Source of the DNA: Pseudomonas sp. NC02
Lineage (GTDB): Bacteria > Pseudomonadota > Gammaproteobacteria > Pseudomonadales > Pseudomonadaceae
NCBI RefSeq assembly: GCF_002874965.1
Contig: NZ_CP025624.1
Span: forward strand, 806,001 to 870,000
Reading direction: 5' to 3'
DNA length: 64,000 nt
Part shown: positions 1-9,479 of the stretch, in pieces
How the letters are laid out: each line of letters starts with the position of its first letter
Numbering within the stretch: position 1 is the first letter of the stretch
Made by a program: the position numbers and the translations under genes
Notes under the pieces: model-generated
Databases searched by the model: none
What the model was told of the DNA's origin: nothing
The model's input: the letters and a program-made list of their open reading frames with translations, nothing else

Positions 1-6
1 CCTGCG

Positions 7-297
7 ATGTTGTTCCACGTAAAAATGACCGTGAACCTGCCCGTCGACATGAACCCCGAGCGCGCTGCCGGCCTCAAGGCTGAAGAAAAAGCCTTCTCCC
101 AGCGGCTGCAGGAGCAAGGCAAATGGCGCCACCTGTGGCGCATCGCCGGGCTGTACGCCAACTACAGCGTGTTCGATGTCGACAGCGTGCAGGAACTGCA
201 TGACCTGTTGATGCAACTGCCGCTTTATCCTTACATGGCCATCGAAGTGAATGCCCTGTGCCGGCATCCATCGTCGATCCGTGAGGATGATCGCTGA
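7..297 (+). CDS. catC: muconolactone delta-isomerase CatC
   Basis: This 96-residue protein matches muconolactone isomerase along its whole length. It has the family start MLFHVKMTV, the central WRHLWRIAG block and the C-terminal CRHPSSI segment. The enzyme moves the double bond of muconolactone to give 3-oxoadipate enol-lactone in the catechol branch of the beta-ketoadipate pathway, in the cytoplasm as a homo-oligomer. Only six bases precede the start, so catB, the usual upstream partner, would lie outside the window. catA follows 42 bases downstream on the same strand, which suggests a catBCA operon. Confidence 0.95.
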   Translation: MLFHVKMTVNLPVDMNPERAAGLKAEEKAFSQRLQEQGKWRHLWRIAGLYANYSVFDVDSVQELHDLLMQLPLYPYMAIEVNALCRHPSSIREDDR

Positions 298-339
298 GTC
301 TGTTTTTTCACCTAATAATTACAAGATGAGGATTGCACC

Positions 340-1269
340 ATGTCCATCCGACTTTCCCAGACTGCTCATGCCCAACAGTTTCTCGAAGAAGCCAGCGGCA
401 ACCTTAACGACGGCGGCAACCCACGGGCCAAGGCGCTGATCTACCGGATCCTGCGGGACACGGTGAACATCATCGAAGACCTGGAAGTGACTCCGGAAGA
501 GTTCTGGAAGGCGGTCAACTACCTCAACGAACTGGGCAAGAACCAGGAAGCCGGCTTGCTCGCGGCAGGCCTGGGCCTGGAGCATTACCTGGACATGCTG
601 ATGGACGCGGCGGACGAGGAAGCCGGCAAGTCCGGCGGCACCCCGCGCACCATCGAAGGCCCGCTGTATGTGGCCGGTGCGCCGCTGTCCAAGTTCGAGG
701 CGCGGCTGGACGACGGGCAGGACCCGGGCGTGCCGCTGTTCATGCAGGGCCAGGTGCGCGACACCAATGGCAAGCCGTTGGCGGGGGCGATTGTCGATGT
801 ATGGCAGGCCAATACCGGTGGTACGTATTCGTGGTTTGACAGCACGCAGTCGGAGTTCAACCTGCGTCGGCGAATCGAGACCGATGCCCAGGGCAACTAC
901 CGTTTTCGCAGCATCGTGCCGTCGGGGTATGGCTGCCCGCCGACCGGCCCGACCCAGCAGTTGCTGGACCAGTTGGGGCGCCATGGCCAGCGGCCGGCGC
1001 ATATCCACTTCTTCATCTCGGCGCCGGGCCATCGGCACCTGACCACGCAGATCAACCTGTCGGATGATCCGTACCTGCATGATGATTTTGCCTATGCGAC
1101 GCGGGATGAGTTGATCGCCGAAATTCGCTTCAGCGAGGACGCGAACCTGGCGAAGGAATTTGGTGTGGAAGGGCAGTTTGCGCAGATTGATTTTGACTTT
1201 GAGTTGCAGCCTGCGGCGGCGCCGGTAGAACAAAAGCGCATGCAGCGAGTGCGCGCCCTCGAAGACTGA
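340..1269 (+). CDS. catA: catechol 1,2-dioxygenase CatA
   Basis: This 309-residue intradiol dioxygenase opens catechol between its hydroxyl groups to cis,cis-muconate using non-haem Fe(III). The likely iron ligands are Tyr163 (in TYSWFD), Tyr197 (in VPSGYGCP), His221 and His223 (in RPAHIHFF), spaced as in the family. The N-terminal ~100 residues form the helical dimer linker typical of catechol dioxygenases. A GAGG element lies just before the ATG. It follows catC closely and is probably co-transcribed with it. A REP pair after the stop may close the operon. Catechol from anthranilate would connect this enzyme to the kynU unit next door. Confidence 0.96.
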   Translation: MSIRLSQTAHAQQFLEEASGNLNDGGNPRAKALIYRILRDTVNIIEDLEVTPEEFWKAVNYLNELGKNQEAGLLAAGLGLEHYLDMLMDAADEEAGKSGGTPRTIEGPLYVAGAPLSKFEARLDDGQDPGVPLFMQGQVRDTNGKPLAGAIVDVWQANTGGTYSWFDSTQSEFNLRRRIETDAQGNYRFRSIVPSGYGCPPTGPTQQLLDQLGRHGQRPAHIHFFISAPGHRHLTTQINLSDDPYLHDDFAYATRDELIAEIRFSEDANLAKEFGVEGQFAQIDFDFELQPAAAPVEQKRMQRVRALED

Positions 1270-1283
1270 ACGCGGTAAAAAAA

Positions 1284-1373
1284 TGTGGGAGCGGGCTTGC
1301 TCGCGAATGCGGTGGATCAGTCAATATTTCCGGTGACTGACACTCCGCCTTCGCGAGCAAGCCCGCTCCCACA
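1284..1373. repeat. paired REP element (REPIN-like), convergent copies
   Basis: The motif TGTGGGAGCGGGCTTGCTCG starts at 1284, and its reverse complement ends at 1373 with about 40 bases between. This is the common Pseudomonas REP doublet. It lies between the converging ends of catA and the Lrp-type gene, so it could act as a bidirectional terminator or mRNA stabiliser. Confidence 0.85.
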
Positions 1374-1393
1374 TTGGCGCTGTATCGTTTGGC

Positions 1394-1867
1394 CTATTTG
1401 CGAACAACCAGATCGAGCAGATCATCCCGATCCTTGATCTTCTGCAGCACGATCTCCGAGCGAATATCCATCACCCCCGCCGTGCGGTTCAGGTGGTTCA
1501 CGATAAAGTCAGAAAAATGCTTGAGGTTGCGCGCCTGCACCCGCAGCACATAATTGCTCGCCCCGGTAATCACGTACGCACTGGCCACCTCCGGCCACCC
1601 TTGCACCTTCTTGATAAACGTCTCGTGCCAATCCTCCACATCCTGGCGTAACGACAGGTGGACGATGGCCTCCAGCTCGATCCCCAGCTGCTCGGCGTTC
1701 AACACCGCCCGATAACCACTGATGATTCCCTCGCTTTCCAGCAGGCGCAAACGCCGCAGGCAGGCCGACGGCGACAGGGCGACTTTCTCCGCCAGTTCCT
1801 GGTTACTGATACGGCCATCCTGTTGCAGGAAATGCAGAAGGCGCAGGTCGGTGGCGTCGAGAATCAT
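1394..1867 (-). CDS. kynR: Lrp/AsnC-family regulator, probable KynR
   Basis: This 157-residue protein has the Lrp/AsnC layout. An N-terminal winged HTH spans about residues 5-55 (ISNQELAEKVALSPSACLRRL), and a C-terminal RAM ligand-binding domain spans about 70-150. It is divergent from kynU across a 142-base gap, the arrangement of KynR, which activates kynurenine genes in response to kynurenine in pseudomonads. The assignment as KynR rests on that position. The start is the only ATG giving the full HTH, and the Shine-Dalgarno is weak. Confidence 0.8.
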   Translation of the reverse strand: MILDATDLRLLHFLQQDGRISNQELAEKVALSPSACLRRLRLLESEGIISGYRAVLNAEQLGIELEAIVHLSLRQDVEDWHETFIKKVQGWPEVASAYVITGASNYVLRVQARNLKHFSDFIVNHLNRTAGVMDIRSEIVLQKIKDRDDLLDLVVRK

Positions 1868-2009
1868 GGTTAGAATAAATCCGCGTGTTTGGGGGTTAAA
1901 TTCGAATTTCCTACAGCTTAATTAGCCTGTTGCCCACCACTTTGCACGAAAATTCTCTAAAGCTTCGTTCATTATTTGGCTCATTGTTACTACAACAACA
2001 GGACTGACC
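1868..2009. promoter_or_regulatory. divergent regulator/kynU promoter region
   Basis: These 142 bases separate the divergent starts of the Lrp-type regulator and kynU. The stretch is AT-rich compared with the genes (for example around 1895-1925), as expected for promoters and an Lrp-family site. I could not define a clear operator or -35/-10 pair. The regulatory role is inferred from the divergent layout. Confidence 0.45.
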
Positions 2010-3260
2010 ATGACCACCCGCACCCATTGCCTGACCCTCGACGCCCAGGATCCGCTGGCGCCATTGCGCAACCAATTCGCCTTGCCGGCCGGGGTCATCT
2101 ACCTCGACGGCAACTCCCTCGGTGCGCGCCCGGTAGCGGCACTGGAACGGGCGCAAGCGGTGATCGCCGAGGAGTGGGGCAATGGCCTGATTCGCAGTTG
2201 GAACAGTGCCGGCTGGGCCGACCTGTCCCAGCGCCTGGGCAATCGCCTGGCACCGCTGATCGGTGCCCGCGACGGTGAAGTGGTGATCACCGATACCACC
2301 TCCATCAACCTGTTCAAAGTGCTCAGCGCCGCGCTGACCGTGCAACGCGAACGCGCGCCAAGCCGCAAGGTGATCGTCAGCGAAGCGAGCAATTTCCCCA
2401 CCGACCTGTACATCGCCGAAGGCCTCACCGAACTGCTGCAACAGGGCTACTCCCTGCGCCTGGTCAACAGCCCGGACGAACTGCCGAAAGCCATCGACCA
2501 GGACACGGCCGTGGTGATGCTTACCCACGTCAACTACAAGACCGGCTACATGTACGACATGCAGGCCCAGACTGCCTTGAGCCATGAATGTGGCGCGCTG
2601 GCGATCTGGGACCTGGCGCATTCGGCGGGCGCGGTGCCGATCGACCTGCATCAGGCCGGTGCCGATTATGCGATTGGTTGCACTTACAAATACCTCAACG
2701 GCGGGCCCGGCTCCCAGGCGTTTGTGTGGGTCAACCCGGCGCTGGTGGATGTGGTTACGCAGCCGCTGTCGGGCTGGTTCGGGCATACCCGACAGTTCGC
2801 CATGGAATCGCGTTATGCGCCGAGCCAGGGCATCGCCCGCTACCTGTGCGGCACCCAGCCGATTACCTCGCTGGCGATGGTGGAGTGTGGCCTGGATATT
2901 TTCGCCCAGACCGATATGGCCAGCTTGCGCTCTAAATCCCTGGCGTTGACCGACCTGTTCATCGAGTTGGTGGAAAGCTGTTGCGCCGCCCACGACCTGA
3001 CCCTGATCACCCCGCGTGAGCATGCCCGACGGGGTAGCCACGTCAGCTTCGAACACCCGGAAGGCTACGCGGTTATCCAGGCCTTGATCGCTCGTGGCGT
3101 GATTGGTGATTATCGCGAGCCGCGCATCATGCGTTTCGGGTTTACCCCGCTGTACACCAGCTTTGCTGAAGTGTGGGATGCGGTGGAAATCCTGGGTGAG
3201 ATTCTCGATCAGAAAACCTGGGACCAGCCGCAGTTCAAGGTTCGCCACAGCGTCACCTGA
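2010..3260 (+). CDS. kynU: kynureninase
   Basis: This 416-residue fold-type-I PLP enzyme hydrolyses L-kynurenine to anthranilate and L-alanine. The PLP-binding lysine is Lys227 in [12 protein letters not shown], and Asp201 in WDLAHSAGA contacts the cofactor. Length and motifs fit bacterial KynU throughout. A CAGGA lies about 8 bases before the ATG. Neighbours are the divergent Lrp-type regulator and a downstream amino-acid permease. kynA and kynB are not in the window. Its product anthranilate is normally converted to catechol, the substrate of the adjacent catA. Confidence 0.96.
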   Translation: MTTRTHCLTLDAQDPLAPLRNQFALPAGVIYLDGNSLGARPVAALERAQAVIAEEWGNGLIRSWNSAGWADLSQRLGNRLAPLIGARDGEVVITDTTSINLFKVLSAALTVQRERAPSRKVIVSEASNFPTDLYIAEGLTELLQQGYSLRLVNSPDELPKAIDQDTAVVMLTHVNYKTGYMYDMQAQTALSHECGALAIWDLAHSAGAVPIDLHQAGADYAIGCTYKYLNGGPGSQAFVWVNPALVDVVTQPLSGWFGHTRQFAMESRYAPSQGIARYLCGTQPITSLAMVECGLDIFAQTDMASLRSKSLALTDLFIELVESCCAAHDLTLITPREHARRGSHVSFEHPEGYAVIQALIARGVIGDYREPRIMRFGFTPLYTSFAEVWDAVEILGEILDQKTWDQPQFKVRHSVT

Positions 3261-3278
3261 GTAAACGCAGAGCAAAAC

Positions 3279-3367
3279 TGTGGGAGCGGGCTTGCTCGCG
3301 AATGCGGTCTATCAGTCTCTGATGTATTGACTGGCACACCGCATTCGCGAGCAAGCCCGCTCCCACA
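3279..3367. repeat. paired REP element (REPIN-like)
   Basis: A second convergent pair with the same REP core starts at 3279 and ends at 3367. It lies between kynU and the permease gene. It could attenuate or stabilise the mRNA between the two, so the permease may be expressed at a different level from kynU. Confidence 0.85.
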
Positions 3368-3424
3368 GGGAACAGTGTTTCAACCAGAAAGCAGTGCAAT
3401 CACAATAATAAAGGGGCACGCCAC

Positions 3425-4831
3425 GTGACCACGCCAGACCAAGGCTTTGCCGAAATCACCAATCGCGAACTGGGCCTCAGGCGCCAGCTCACTTCCGGCC
3501 AGATGAGCATGATCGCCATCGGTGGCGCCATCGGCACCGGGCTGTTCATGGGCAGCGCCTACGCCATCGGCTATGCCGGGCCCAGCGTACTGGTGAGCTA
3601 TGCCATCGGTGCGCTGATCACTTTGCTGTTGATGGGCTGCCTGGCGGAGATGACCGTGGCGCATTCCACCTCGGGCTCCTTCGGCGCGTATGCCGAATTT
3701 TACGTCAGCCCGCTGGCCGGTTTCCTGGTGCGTTATGCGTACTGGGCGGCGATTGTGCTGGCGGTGGGCGCCGAGGTCACGGCGGTGGCGATGTACATGA
3801 AGTACTGGTTTGCCAACGTGCCGGAATGGGTGTGGATCGTCTCGTTTTCCAGCGTGCTGATCGTACTCAACGCCATCAGCGTCAAGACCTTCGGCAACTT
3901 CGAGTACTGGTTCTCCACGATCAAGATCAGCGCCATCGTTGGCTTCATCATCCTCGCGGTGTACGTGGTGTTCGGCTCCGGCAATCCGGATTACGGTGTG
4001 CAGAACTACGCGGCCCACGGCGGCTTTTTCCCGAACGGGTTGAGCGGCATGTGGATCGCGGTGATCGTCTCGATCTTCAGTTACTTGAGTGTGGAAATGA
4101 TCGCGGTGGCCGCCGGTGAAGCGGCCGACCCGGAGCAGGCGGTGAAAAAAGCCTTCCGCGCGACCATCGTGCGGCTGGTGGTGTTCTACCTGCTGACCCT
4201 GGCGCTGATGTTGGCCATCGTGCCGTGGAACCAGGCCGGCCACGCCCAGAGCCCGTTCGTCACGGTGATGCAGACCATCGGCATTCCCGGCGCCACCGGG
4301 GTGATGAACTTCGTGATCCTGATCGCTGCGCTGTCGGCGATGAACAGCCAGCTCTACATCACCACCCGCATGATGTTCAGCCTGTCCCGCGCCGGTTTCG
4401 CGCCCAAGTCCATGGGCGCCTTGAGCAAGAGCGGGATCCCGTTGAACGCCTTGTTGCTGTCCGGCTCGGGCATTGCCCTGGCGACCCTGCTGAACGTGGT
4501 GTACCCGGAAAGCTCGTTCACCCTGATGATGGCGATCTCGATGTTTGGCGCGATCTTCACCTGGTTCATGATCTTCCTCACGCACCTGTTTTTCCGCCGC
4601 TACCGCAAGCGTCACGGCGGGGCGAAGCTGTCGTTCCAGCTGGCGCTGTTTCCCTACAGCACGCTGCTGGGCCTGGTGCTGATGGGCGCGGTGATGATCA
4701 CCACGTTTTTCACCGATGCGTTCAAGATGACGCTGGTGTTCGGGGTGCCGTTCCTGCTGATTCTGTCGGCGGTGTACTACGTATTTTTCCGCAAGGGCGC
4801 GGCCAAGGCATCGAACAAGGCTTTGGCATAA
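3425..4831 (+). CDS. AAT-family amino-acid permease
   Basis: This 468-residue inner-membrane protein has about 12 hydrophobic segments. Its start (NRELGLRRQLTSGQMSMIAIGGAIGTGLFMGS) carries the APC/AAT signature with the unwound GGAIGTGL helix-1 motif. It is a proton-coupled amino-acid importer. Its place after kynU suggests tryptophan, kynurenine or alanine as substrate, but sequence alone does not settle this. The start is GTG, preceded by AAAGGGG. The last 55 bases overlap the 3' end of the convergent LysR gene. Confidence 0.88.
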   Translation: MTTPDQGFAEITNRELGLRRQLTSGQMSMIAIGGAIGTGLFMGSAYAIGYAGPSVLVSYAIGALITLLLMGCLAEMTVAHSTSGSFGAYAEFYVSPLAGFLVRYAYWAAIVLAVGAEVTAVAMYMKYWFANVPEWVWIVSFSSVLIVLNAISVKTFGNFEYWFSTIKISAIVGFIILAVYVVFGSGNPDYGVQNYAAHGGFFPNGLSGMWIAVIVSIFSYLSVEMIAVAAGEAADPEQAVKKAFRATIVRLVVFYLLTLALMLAIVPWNQAGHAQSPFVTVMQTIGIPGATGVMNFVILIAALSAMNSQLYITTRMMFSLSRAGFAPKSMGALSKSGIPLNALLLSGSGIALATLLNVVYPESSFTLMMAISMFGAIFTWFMIFLTHLFFRRYRKRHGGAKLSFQLALFPYSTLLGLVLMGAVMITTFFTDAFKMTLVFGVPFLLILSAVYYVFFRKGAAKASNKALA

Positions 4832-5673
4832 CCCGGCAATTGCTCGAACTCTCGGGCGCATAACAGCAGTTTGCGACAGGCCCAATCCTCGCTCAGGGGT
4901 TGGGCCTTGAAGCGCCGCTCCAACGGCCAGCGTTCCAGCGCGGCCAGGGGCACGATCCCCAGCCCGGCGCCCCGGGCGACCATGCGAATCAGCCCGTCAA
5001 ACCCATCTGCACGGATGCGTGTCTGCAAGCGAAAGCCTGCGTGCAATGCCTGTTCCTCCAGGTACACCGCCAGCGCGCTGTCGGCGGCCAGGCCCACATA
5101 GTCGTGCTGCAAGCTGTCGATAAAACTCACGGTGCGCCCGGCCAGCGGGTGATCCAGCGGCATGATCAGCACCAGCGGGTCGTCGCGAAAGGGCAGGGTT
5201 TGCAGGCCGTGGGTATCTACTGCGTCGGAAATAATCCCCAGGTCTGCCGCGCCCTGGCGCAAGGCGTGGGTGATGCGCAGGCTTGGCAGTTCCTGCAGGT
5301 CGATGTCGAGGTTGGGGTGCTCGTGCAGAAAGTCCGCCAACAGTTCCGGCAGGTATTCGCTCAGGGCGGTGGTGTTGCACAGCAGGCGCACCTGGCCCTT
5401 GACGCCGTTGGCGTATTCCGCGAGGTCTTGCTGCAGGTGATCGGCTTGCTGCAACAGCAGGCGGGCGTGACGGGCGAGGGCTTTGCCCGCAGCAGTCGGG
5501 GTGACGCCACGGCGGCCACGTTCAAGAAACTCGATGCCCAGGGAGGCTTCCATCGCCCGGATCCGCGCACTGGCCGCCGCCAGGGACAAATGGCTGCGGC
5601 CGGCGCCGGCGGTGATATTGCCGGTGTCGAGGATGTGCAGGTACAGGCGCAGGTCGATCAGGTCAAAGTGCAT
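4777..5673 (-). CDS. LysR-family transcriptional regulator
   Basis: This 298-residue protein has the LysR HTH in residues 3-62 (GNITAGAGRSHLSLAAASARIRAME) and a periplasmic-binding-like effector domain from about 90 to 290. It is divergent from the TauE-type exporter across a REP-containing gap and may control that gene. Its 3' end runs into the permease gene, a tail-to-tail overlap of 55 bases. The ligand is unknown. Confidence 0.9.
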   Translation of the reverse strand: MHFDLIDLRLYLHILDTGNITAGAGRSHLSLAAASARIRAMEASLGIEFLERGRRGVTPTAAGKALARHARLLLQQADHLQQDLAEYANGVKGQVRLLCNTTALSEYLPELLADFLHEHPNLDIDLQELPSLRITHALRQGAADLGIISDAVDTHGLQTLPFRDDPLVLIMPLDHPLAGRTVSFIDSLQHDYVGLAADSALAVYLEEQALHAGFRLQTRIRADGFDGLIRMVARGAGLGIVPLAALERWPLERRFKAQPLSEDWACRKLLLCAREFEQLPGYAKALFDALAAPLRKNT

Positions 5674-5700
5674 GGGCTGGGGATCTCAGTGTCTGTACGG

Positions 5701-5783
5701 GCCTCTTCGCGAGCAAGCCCGCTCCCACATTTAGATCTGTGAACCCTTTCAAAATGTGGGAGCGGGCTTGCTCGCGAAGAGGC
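5701..5783. repeat. paired REP element between divergent genes
   Basis: The order is inverted relative to the previous pairs: TTCGCGAGCAAGCCCGCTCC comes first and its reverse complement second. The palindrome extends outward through GCCTC/GAGGC. It lies between divergent starts, not at gene ends, which is unusual for a terminator role. Confidence 0.85.
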
Positions 5784-5863
5784 CATCTGCCTCATGCAAA
5801 ACAAGAGGCTGCCTCAGTATATGGCGAATTTTCAGACATCACCCAAACCTGCAAAATCGACCC

Positions 5864-6628
5864 ATGAATACCTTACTCGCGTTCTACCAAAACCTCGGCC
5901 CGGCCTTGACTTTGCTGGTGATCGGCACCTTCCTGCTGGCCGGTACGGTCAAGGGCGTCATCGGCCTGGGCCTGCCCACCGTCGCCATGGGCATGCTCGG
6001 CCTGGCTATGTTGCCGGCGCAGGCTGCGGCGTTGCTGATCATCCCGTCCACCGTCACCAACCTCTGGCAACTGGCCTTCGGCGCTCACCTGAGCGCGTTG
6101 ATCAAACGCCTGTGGCCGATGCTCCTGCTGATTTTCCTCGGCACCGGGCTGGGCTCGGTGTGGCTGGGCATGGATGGCGGGCATTGGGTGGTGCGGGCGT
6201 TGGGCGGCGCGCTGCTGGTGTATGCCTTGAGCGGGCTGTTGCTGCCGACGTTCAAGGTCAGCCCGGCCACCGAGCGCTGGCTGGGCCCGCTGTGCGGCGT
6301 GCTGACCGGGGTCATCACCTCGGCCACTGGGGTGTTCGTGATACCGGCGGTGCCGTATCTGCAAGCGTTGGGCTTGAACCGCGATCAGCTGGTGCAGGCG
6401 TTGGGGCTGTCGTTCACCGTGTCGACCCTGGCGCTGGCAGCCGGGCTGTTCTGGCGTGGCAGCCTGGGCGGCGGCGAATTGAACGCCTCGTTGCTGGCGC
6501 TGGTTCCCGCGCTGCTCGGGATGTGGCTGGGCCAGGCCCTGCGCCAGCGCATCAGTGCCGTGCTGTTCAAGCGGGTGTTCTTTATCGGCATGGCCGCGCT
6601 GGGAGGTCATCTGCTGATCAGTGGTTAA
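5864..6628 (+). CDS. TauE/SafE-family membrane exporter
   Basis: This 254-residue protein has about eight hydrophobic helices and the glycine-rich repeats of the TauE/SafE (DUF81) family (GTVKGVIGLGLPTVAMGMLG near residue 24; GVITSATGVFVIPAVPYLQ in the second half). Members move sulfite, sulfoacetate or other organic anions across the inner membrane. The ATG at 5864 gives a natural first transmembrane helix. The same frame is open further upstream but into the REP element, so I rejected that longer start. The substrate is unknown. Confidence 0.85.
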   Translation: MNTLLAFYQNLGPALTLLVIGTFLLAGTVKGVIGLGLPTVAMGMLGLAMLPAQAAALLIIPSTVTNLWQLAFGAHLSALIKRLWPMLLLIFLGTGLGSVWLGMDGGHWVVRALGGALLVYALSGLLLPTFKVSPATERWLGPLCGVLTGVITSATGVFVIPAVPYLQALGLNRDQLVQALGLSFTVSTLALAAGLFWRGSLGGGELNASLLALVPALLGMWLGQALRQRISAVLFKRVFFIGMAALGGHLLISG

Positions 6629-6745
6629 CAATATGCCGTTGATTCGTGCGCTTTGGTCAAATGTATTTTGCCGCCGGGACGCTTATTCCAAAGCACCGAC
6701 CCCGTTACCCTGCCTTCAGACATTTTTAATCTTTAGGCACCCCCT

Positions 6746-7336
6746 ATGAAAAAAGTACTCCTGCTCAACGGCGGTAAGAAATTCGCCCATTCCGACGGTC
6801 GCTACAACAGCACCCTGCATGAAGCCGCCCTGGCGGTACTGGACCGTGGCGGCATCGACGTCAAGGAAACCCACATCGACGCCGGCTACGACGTGGCCGA
6901 AGAAGTCGCCAAATTCCTCTGGGCCGACGTGATCATCTACCAGATGCCCGGCTGGTGGATGGGCGCTCCGTGGATCGTCAAGAAGTACATCGATGAAGTC
7001 TTCACCGAAGGCCATGGCAGCCTGTACGCCAGCGACGGCCGCACCCGCTCCGACGCGTCGCAGAAATACGGCAGCGGCGGCCTGATCCAGGGCAAGCAAT
7101 ACATGCTGTCCCTGACCTGGAACGCTCCCCAGCAAGCGTTCGACGACCCCACCGACTTCTTCGAAGCCAAGGGCGTGGACGCGGTGTATTTCCCGTTCCA
7201 CAAGGCCAACGAGTTCCTCGGCATGACCGGCCTGCCGACCTTCCTCTGCGTGGACGTGATGAAACGCCCGGCCATCGAAGCCGACGTGGCGCGTTATGAA
7301 CAGCATCTGGCACAGGTGTTTAACCTGAGTCTGTAA
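6746..7336 (+). CDS. mdaB: NAD(P)H quinone oxidoreductase, MdaB-like
   Basis: This 196-residue flavodoxin-fold protein matches MdaB: a KKVLLLNGGKKFAHSDGRYN start, the IYQMPGWWMGAPWI block and a GLPTFLCVDVMKRP segment near the end. It reduces quinones by two electrons with NADPH and FAD in the cytoplasm, which limits redox cycling. A LysR gene follows 41 bases downstream on the same strand and could regulate it. Confidence 0.92.
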   Translation: MKKVLLLNGGKKFAHSDGRYNSTLHEAALAVLDRGGIDVKETHIDAGYDVAEEVAKFLWADVIIYQMPGWWMGAPWIVKKYIDEVFTEGHGSLYASDGRTRSDASQKYGSGGLIQGKQYMLSLTWNAPQQAFDDPTDFFEAKGVDAVYFPFHKANEFLGMTGLPTFLCVDVMKRPAIEADVARYEQHLAQVFNLSL

Positions 7337-7377
7337 TGCGGCTAGTATCCGTGCAGCCGCTATAAAGAGGATTCACG

Positions 7378-8274
7378 TTGAAAGCCCGGTCCGATGAGCT
7401 ACAGATCTTCGTCTGCGTGATTGAATGCGGGTCGATTTCCGCCGCAGCCGAGCAGGTCGGGCAGACGCCGTCGGCGGTCAGCCGCACTTTGTCGCGCCTG
7501 GAAGCCAAGCTCGACACCACCCTGATCAACCGCACCACCCGGCGCATGGACCTGACCGAAGAGGGCAAGTATTTCTTCGAGCGGGCCAAGGTGATCCTCG
7601 AGCAGATGGACGACCTGGAAGAACGCCTGTCGTCGCGCCAGCAAACCCCGTCGGGGCGCCTGCGGATCAACGCGGCGTCGCCGTTCATGCTGCATGCGAT
7701 CGTGCCGTACATCGCCGAGTTTCGTGGCCTGTACCCGGATATCCAGCTGGAACTGAACAGTAACGACCTGATCATCGACCTGCTGGAACAGAGCACCGAC
7801 ATCGCGATCCGTATCGGAGCCCTGGCCGACTCGACGTTGCACGCCCGCTCACTGGGTTGCAGCCCGCTGCATATCCTCGCCAGCCCGGTGTATCTGGAAC
7901 AGCACGGCACGCCCACGACCGTTGCCGAACTGGCCGAACACACGTTGCTCGGCTTCACCCAGACCGAAACCCTCAACCACTGGCCGTTGCGCCATGTGCA
8001 CGGCGATCGCTGGCAAATCCAGCCCGGTGTCGCCGCTTCCAGCGGTGAAACCTTGCGCCAGCTGGCGCTGGAAGGGCAGGGCATCACCTGTTTATCGGAC
8101 TTCATGACCGCCCAGGACATCAAGACCGGACGCCTGATACCGGTGCTGGCCGAGTTCAACAGCGGCTATCGTCAACCGATCAACGCGGTGTACTACCGCA
8201 ACTCGCAATTGGCCTTGCGCATCCAGTGCTTCCTGGACTTTATCCAGGGCAAGCTGGCCAGCTACGCCAGCTGA
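7378..8274 (+). CDS. LysR-family transcriptional regulator
   Basis: This 298-residue protein has a LysR HTH at residues 3-62 (GSISAAAEQVGQTPSAVSRTL) and the effector domain from about 90. The start is TTG, chosen because AAGAGG lies 7 bases upstream and because the HTH is complete from this point. It lies between the mdaB-like gene and an SDR gene, all in one direction, and may respond to a redox-active compound. That role is inferred from position only. Confidence 0.88.
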   Translation: MKARSDELQIFVCVIECGSISAAAEQVGQTPSAVSRTLSRLEAKLDTTLINRTTRRMDLTEEGKYFFERAKVILEQMDDLEERLSSRQQTPSGRLRINAASPFMLHAIVPYIAEFRGLYPDIQLELNSNDLIIDLLEQSTDIAIRIGALADSTLHARSLGCSPLHILASPVYLEQHGTPTTVAELAEHTLLGFTQTETLNHWPLRHVHGDRWQIQPGVAASSGETLRQLALEGQGITCLSDFMTAQDIKTGRLIPVLAEFNSGYRQPINAVYYRNSQLALRIQCFLDFIQGKLASYAS

Positions 8275-8378
8275 TTCGTGACCTCTGCGCAAGATTGAAT
8301 TGGGCAATACGGACTTATTCGGAATGGATAGGTCCGCAATACTGAGTCCATCAATTACTCACGCAGGGAGACACCTCC

Positions 8379-9272
8379 ATGAACGTATTCATCACCGGCG
8401 CTGCCGGTTTTATCGGCGGTTCCATCGCTACTGGCCTGGTCAAGGCCGGCCATAACGTCACCGGCCTGGTGCGCAGCACCGAACAGGCTGCGGAAATGAC
8501 TGCACTGGGCATCACGCCGGTAATCGGCACGCTGGATGACAACACGCTCTTGACCGAACAGGCGAAGAAAGCTGACGCGGTGATCAACGCCGCCAGCAGC
8601 GACCATCGCGGCGCCGTGGAAACCTTGCTGGCCGCGCTGCGCGGTTCCAACAAAACCTTCCTGCACACCAGCGGTTCGAGCATCGTTGGCGATGCGTCGG
8701 GCGGTAAGTCCAGCGATGTCATCTACTTTGAAGACAACCTGCCGGCGCCGACTGTCGACAAGGCTGCTCGCGTGGCCATCGACAACCTGATCCTGGCTGC
8801 CGCCAAAGATGGCGTGAACTCGGCAGTGATCTGCAACACCCTGATCTACGGTCACAGCCTGGGCGTCAAGCGCGACAGCGTGCAGTTGCCACGCTTGCTC
8901 AAGCAGGCACGCAAAAGCGGTGTAGTGCGGCATGTAGGCACCGGGCAGAACATCTGGTCCAACGTGCACATTGAAGACGTGGTTGCGTTGTACCTGCTGG
9001 CCCTGGAAAAGAATGTGCCGGGCACTTTCTACTTTGTGGAGAGTGGCGAAGCGGCGTTTGTCGACATGACCACCGCGATTGCCGAAGCGCTGAAGCTGGG
9101 TGAACCACAGGATTGGCCATTGGCGGATGCCGAGTCCGAGTGGGGTTATGAAATGGCCAACTATGGCCTGGGCTCCAACAGCCGGGTGCGCGGCAAGCAT
9201 GCGCGGGAATTGCTGGGATGGGCGCCGAAGCGGACTTCTGTAGTCGAGTGGATTCGCAACGAGATGGTGTGA
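8379..9272 (+). CDS. extended SDR, NAD-dependent epimerase/dehydratase family
   Basis: This 297-residue protein starts with the Rossmann motif GAAGFIG (residues 7-13) and has the extended-SDR layout, with a C-terminal substrate domain. It has a GGGAG element before the ATG. A likely use is NAD(P)H-dependent reduction of a small carbonyl compound or sugar derivative. The substrate is not evident. The nearby LysR gene may control it. Confidence 0.85.
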   Translation: MNVFITGAAGFIGGSIATGLVKAGHNVTGLVRSTEQAAEMTALGITPVIGTLDDNTLLTEQAKKADAVINAASSDHRGAVETLLAALRGSNKTFLHTSGSSIVGDASGGKSSDVIYFEDNLPAPTVDKAARVAIDNLILAAAKDGVNSAVICNTLIYGHSLGVKRDSVQLPRLLKQARKSGVVRHVGTGQNIWSNVHIEDVVALYLLALEKNVPGTFYFVESGEAAFVDMTTAIAEALKLGEPQDWPLADAESEWGYEMANYGLGSNSRVRGKHARELLGWAPKRTSVVEWIRNEMV

Positions 9273-9298
9273 TGTTCGCTTGAGACCGAGGCGAGCTC

Positions 9299-9380
9299 TT
9301 CGCGAGCAAGCCCGCTCCCACACTTAACCGAGTTCCCACTTTGGAATGCGGTCAAATGTGGGAGCGGGCTTGCTCGCGAA
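9299..9380. repeat. paired REP element (REPIN-like)
   Basis: TTCGCGAGCAAGCCCGCTCC begins at 9299 and its reverse complement ends at 9380, with about 35 bases between. It lies between the SDR gene and the SulP gene, both on the plus strand. Confidence 0.85.
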
Positions 9381-9479
9381 AGGGGCGACTCGGTCCAACG
9401 GTCTTACCCAACACTAGCCCCACCCCGCCCAATTCCGTACCATCCCCCGCCTAATCCCTCGCAACTCCCCGGTACTTCA

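Noticed and set aside
3380..4885. 501-codon minus-strand frame opposite the amino-acid permease
   Set aside because: It is rich in His, Gln and Arg with no recognisable domain, and is a shadow of a strongly supported gene in high-GC DNA.
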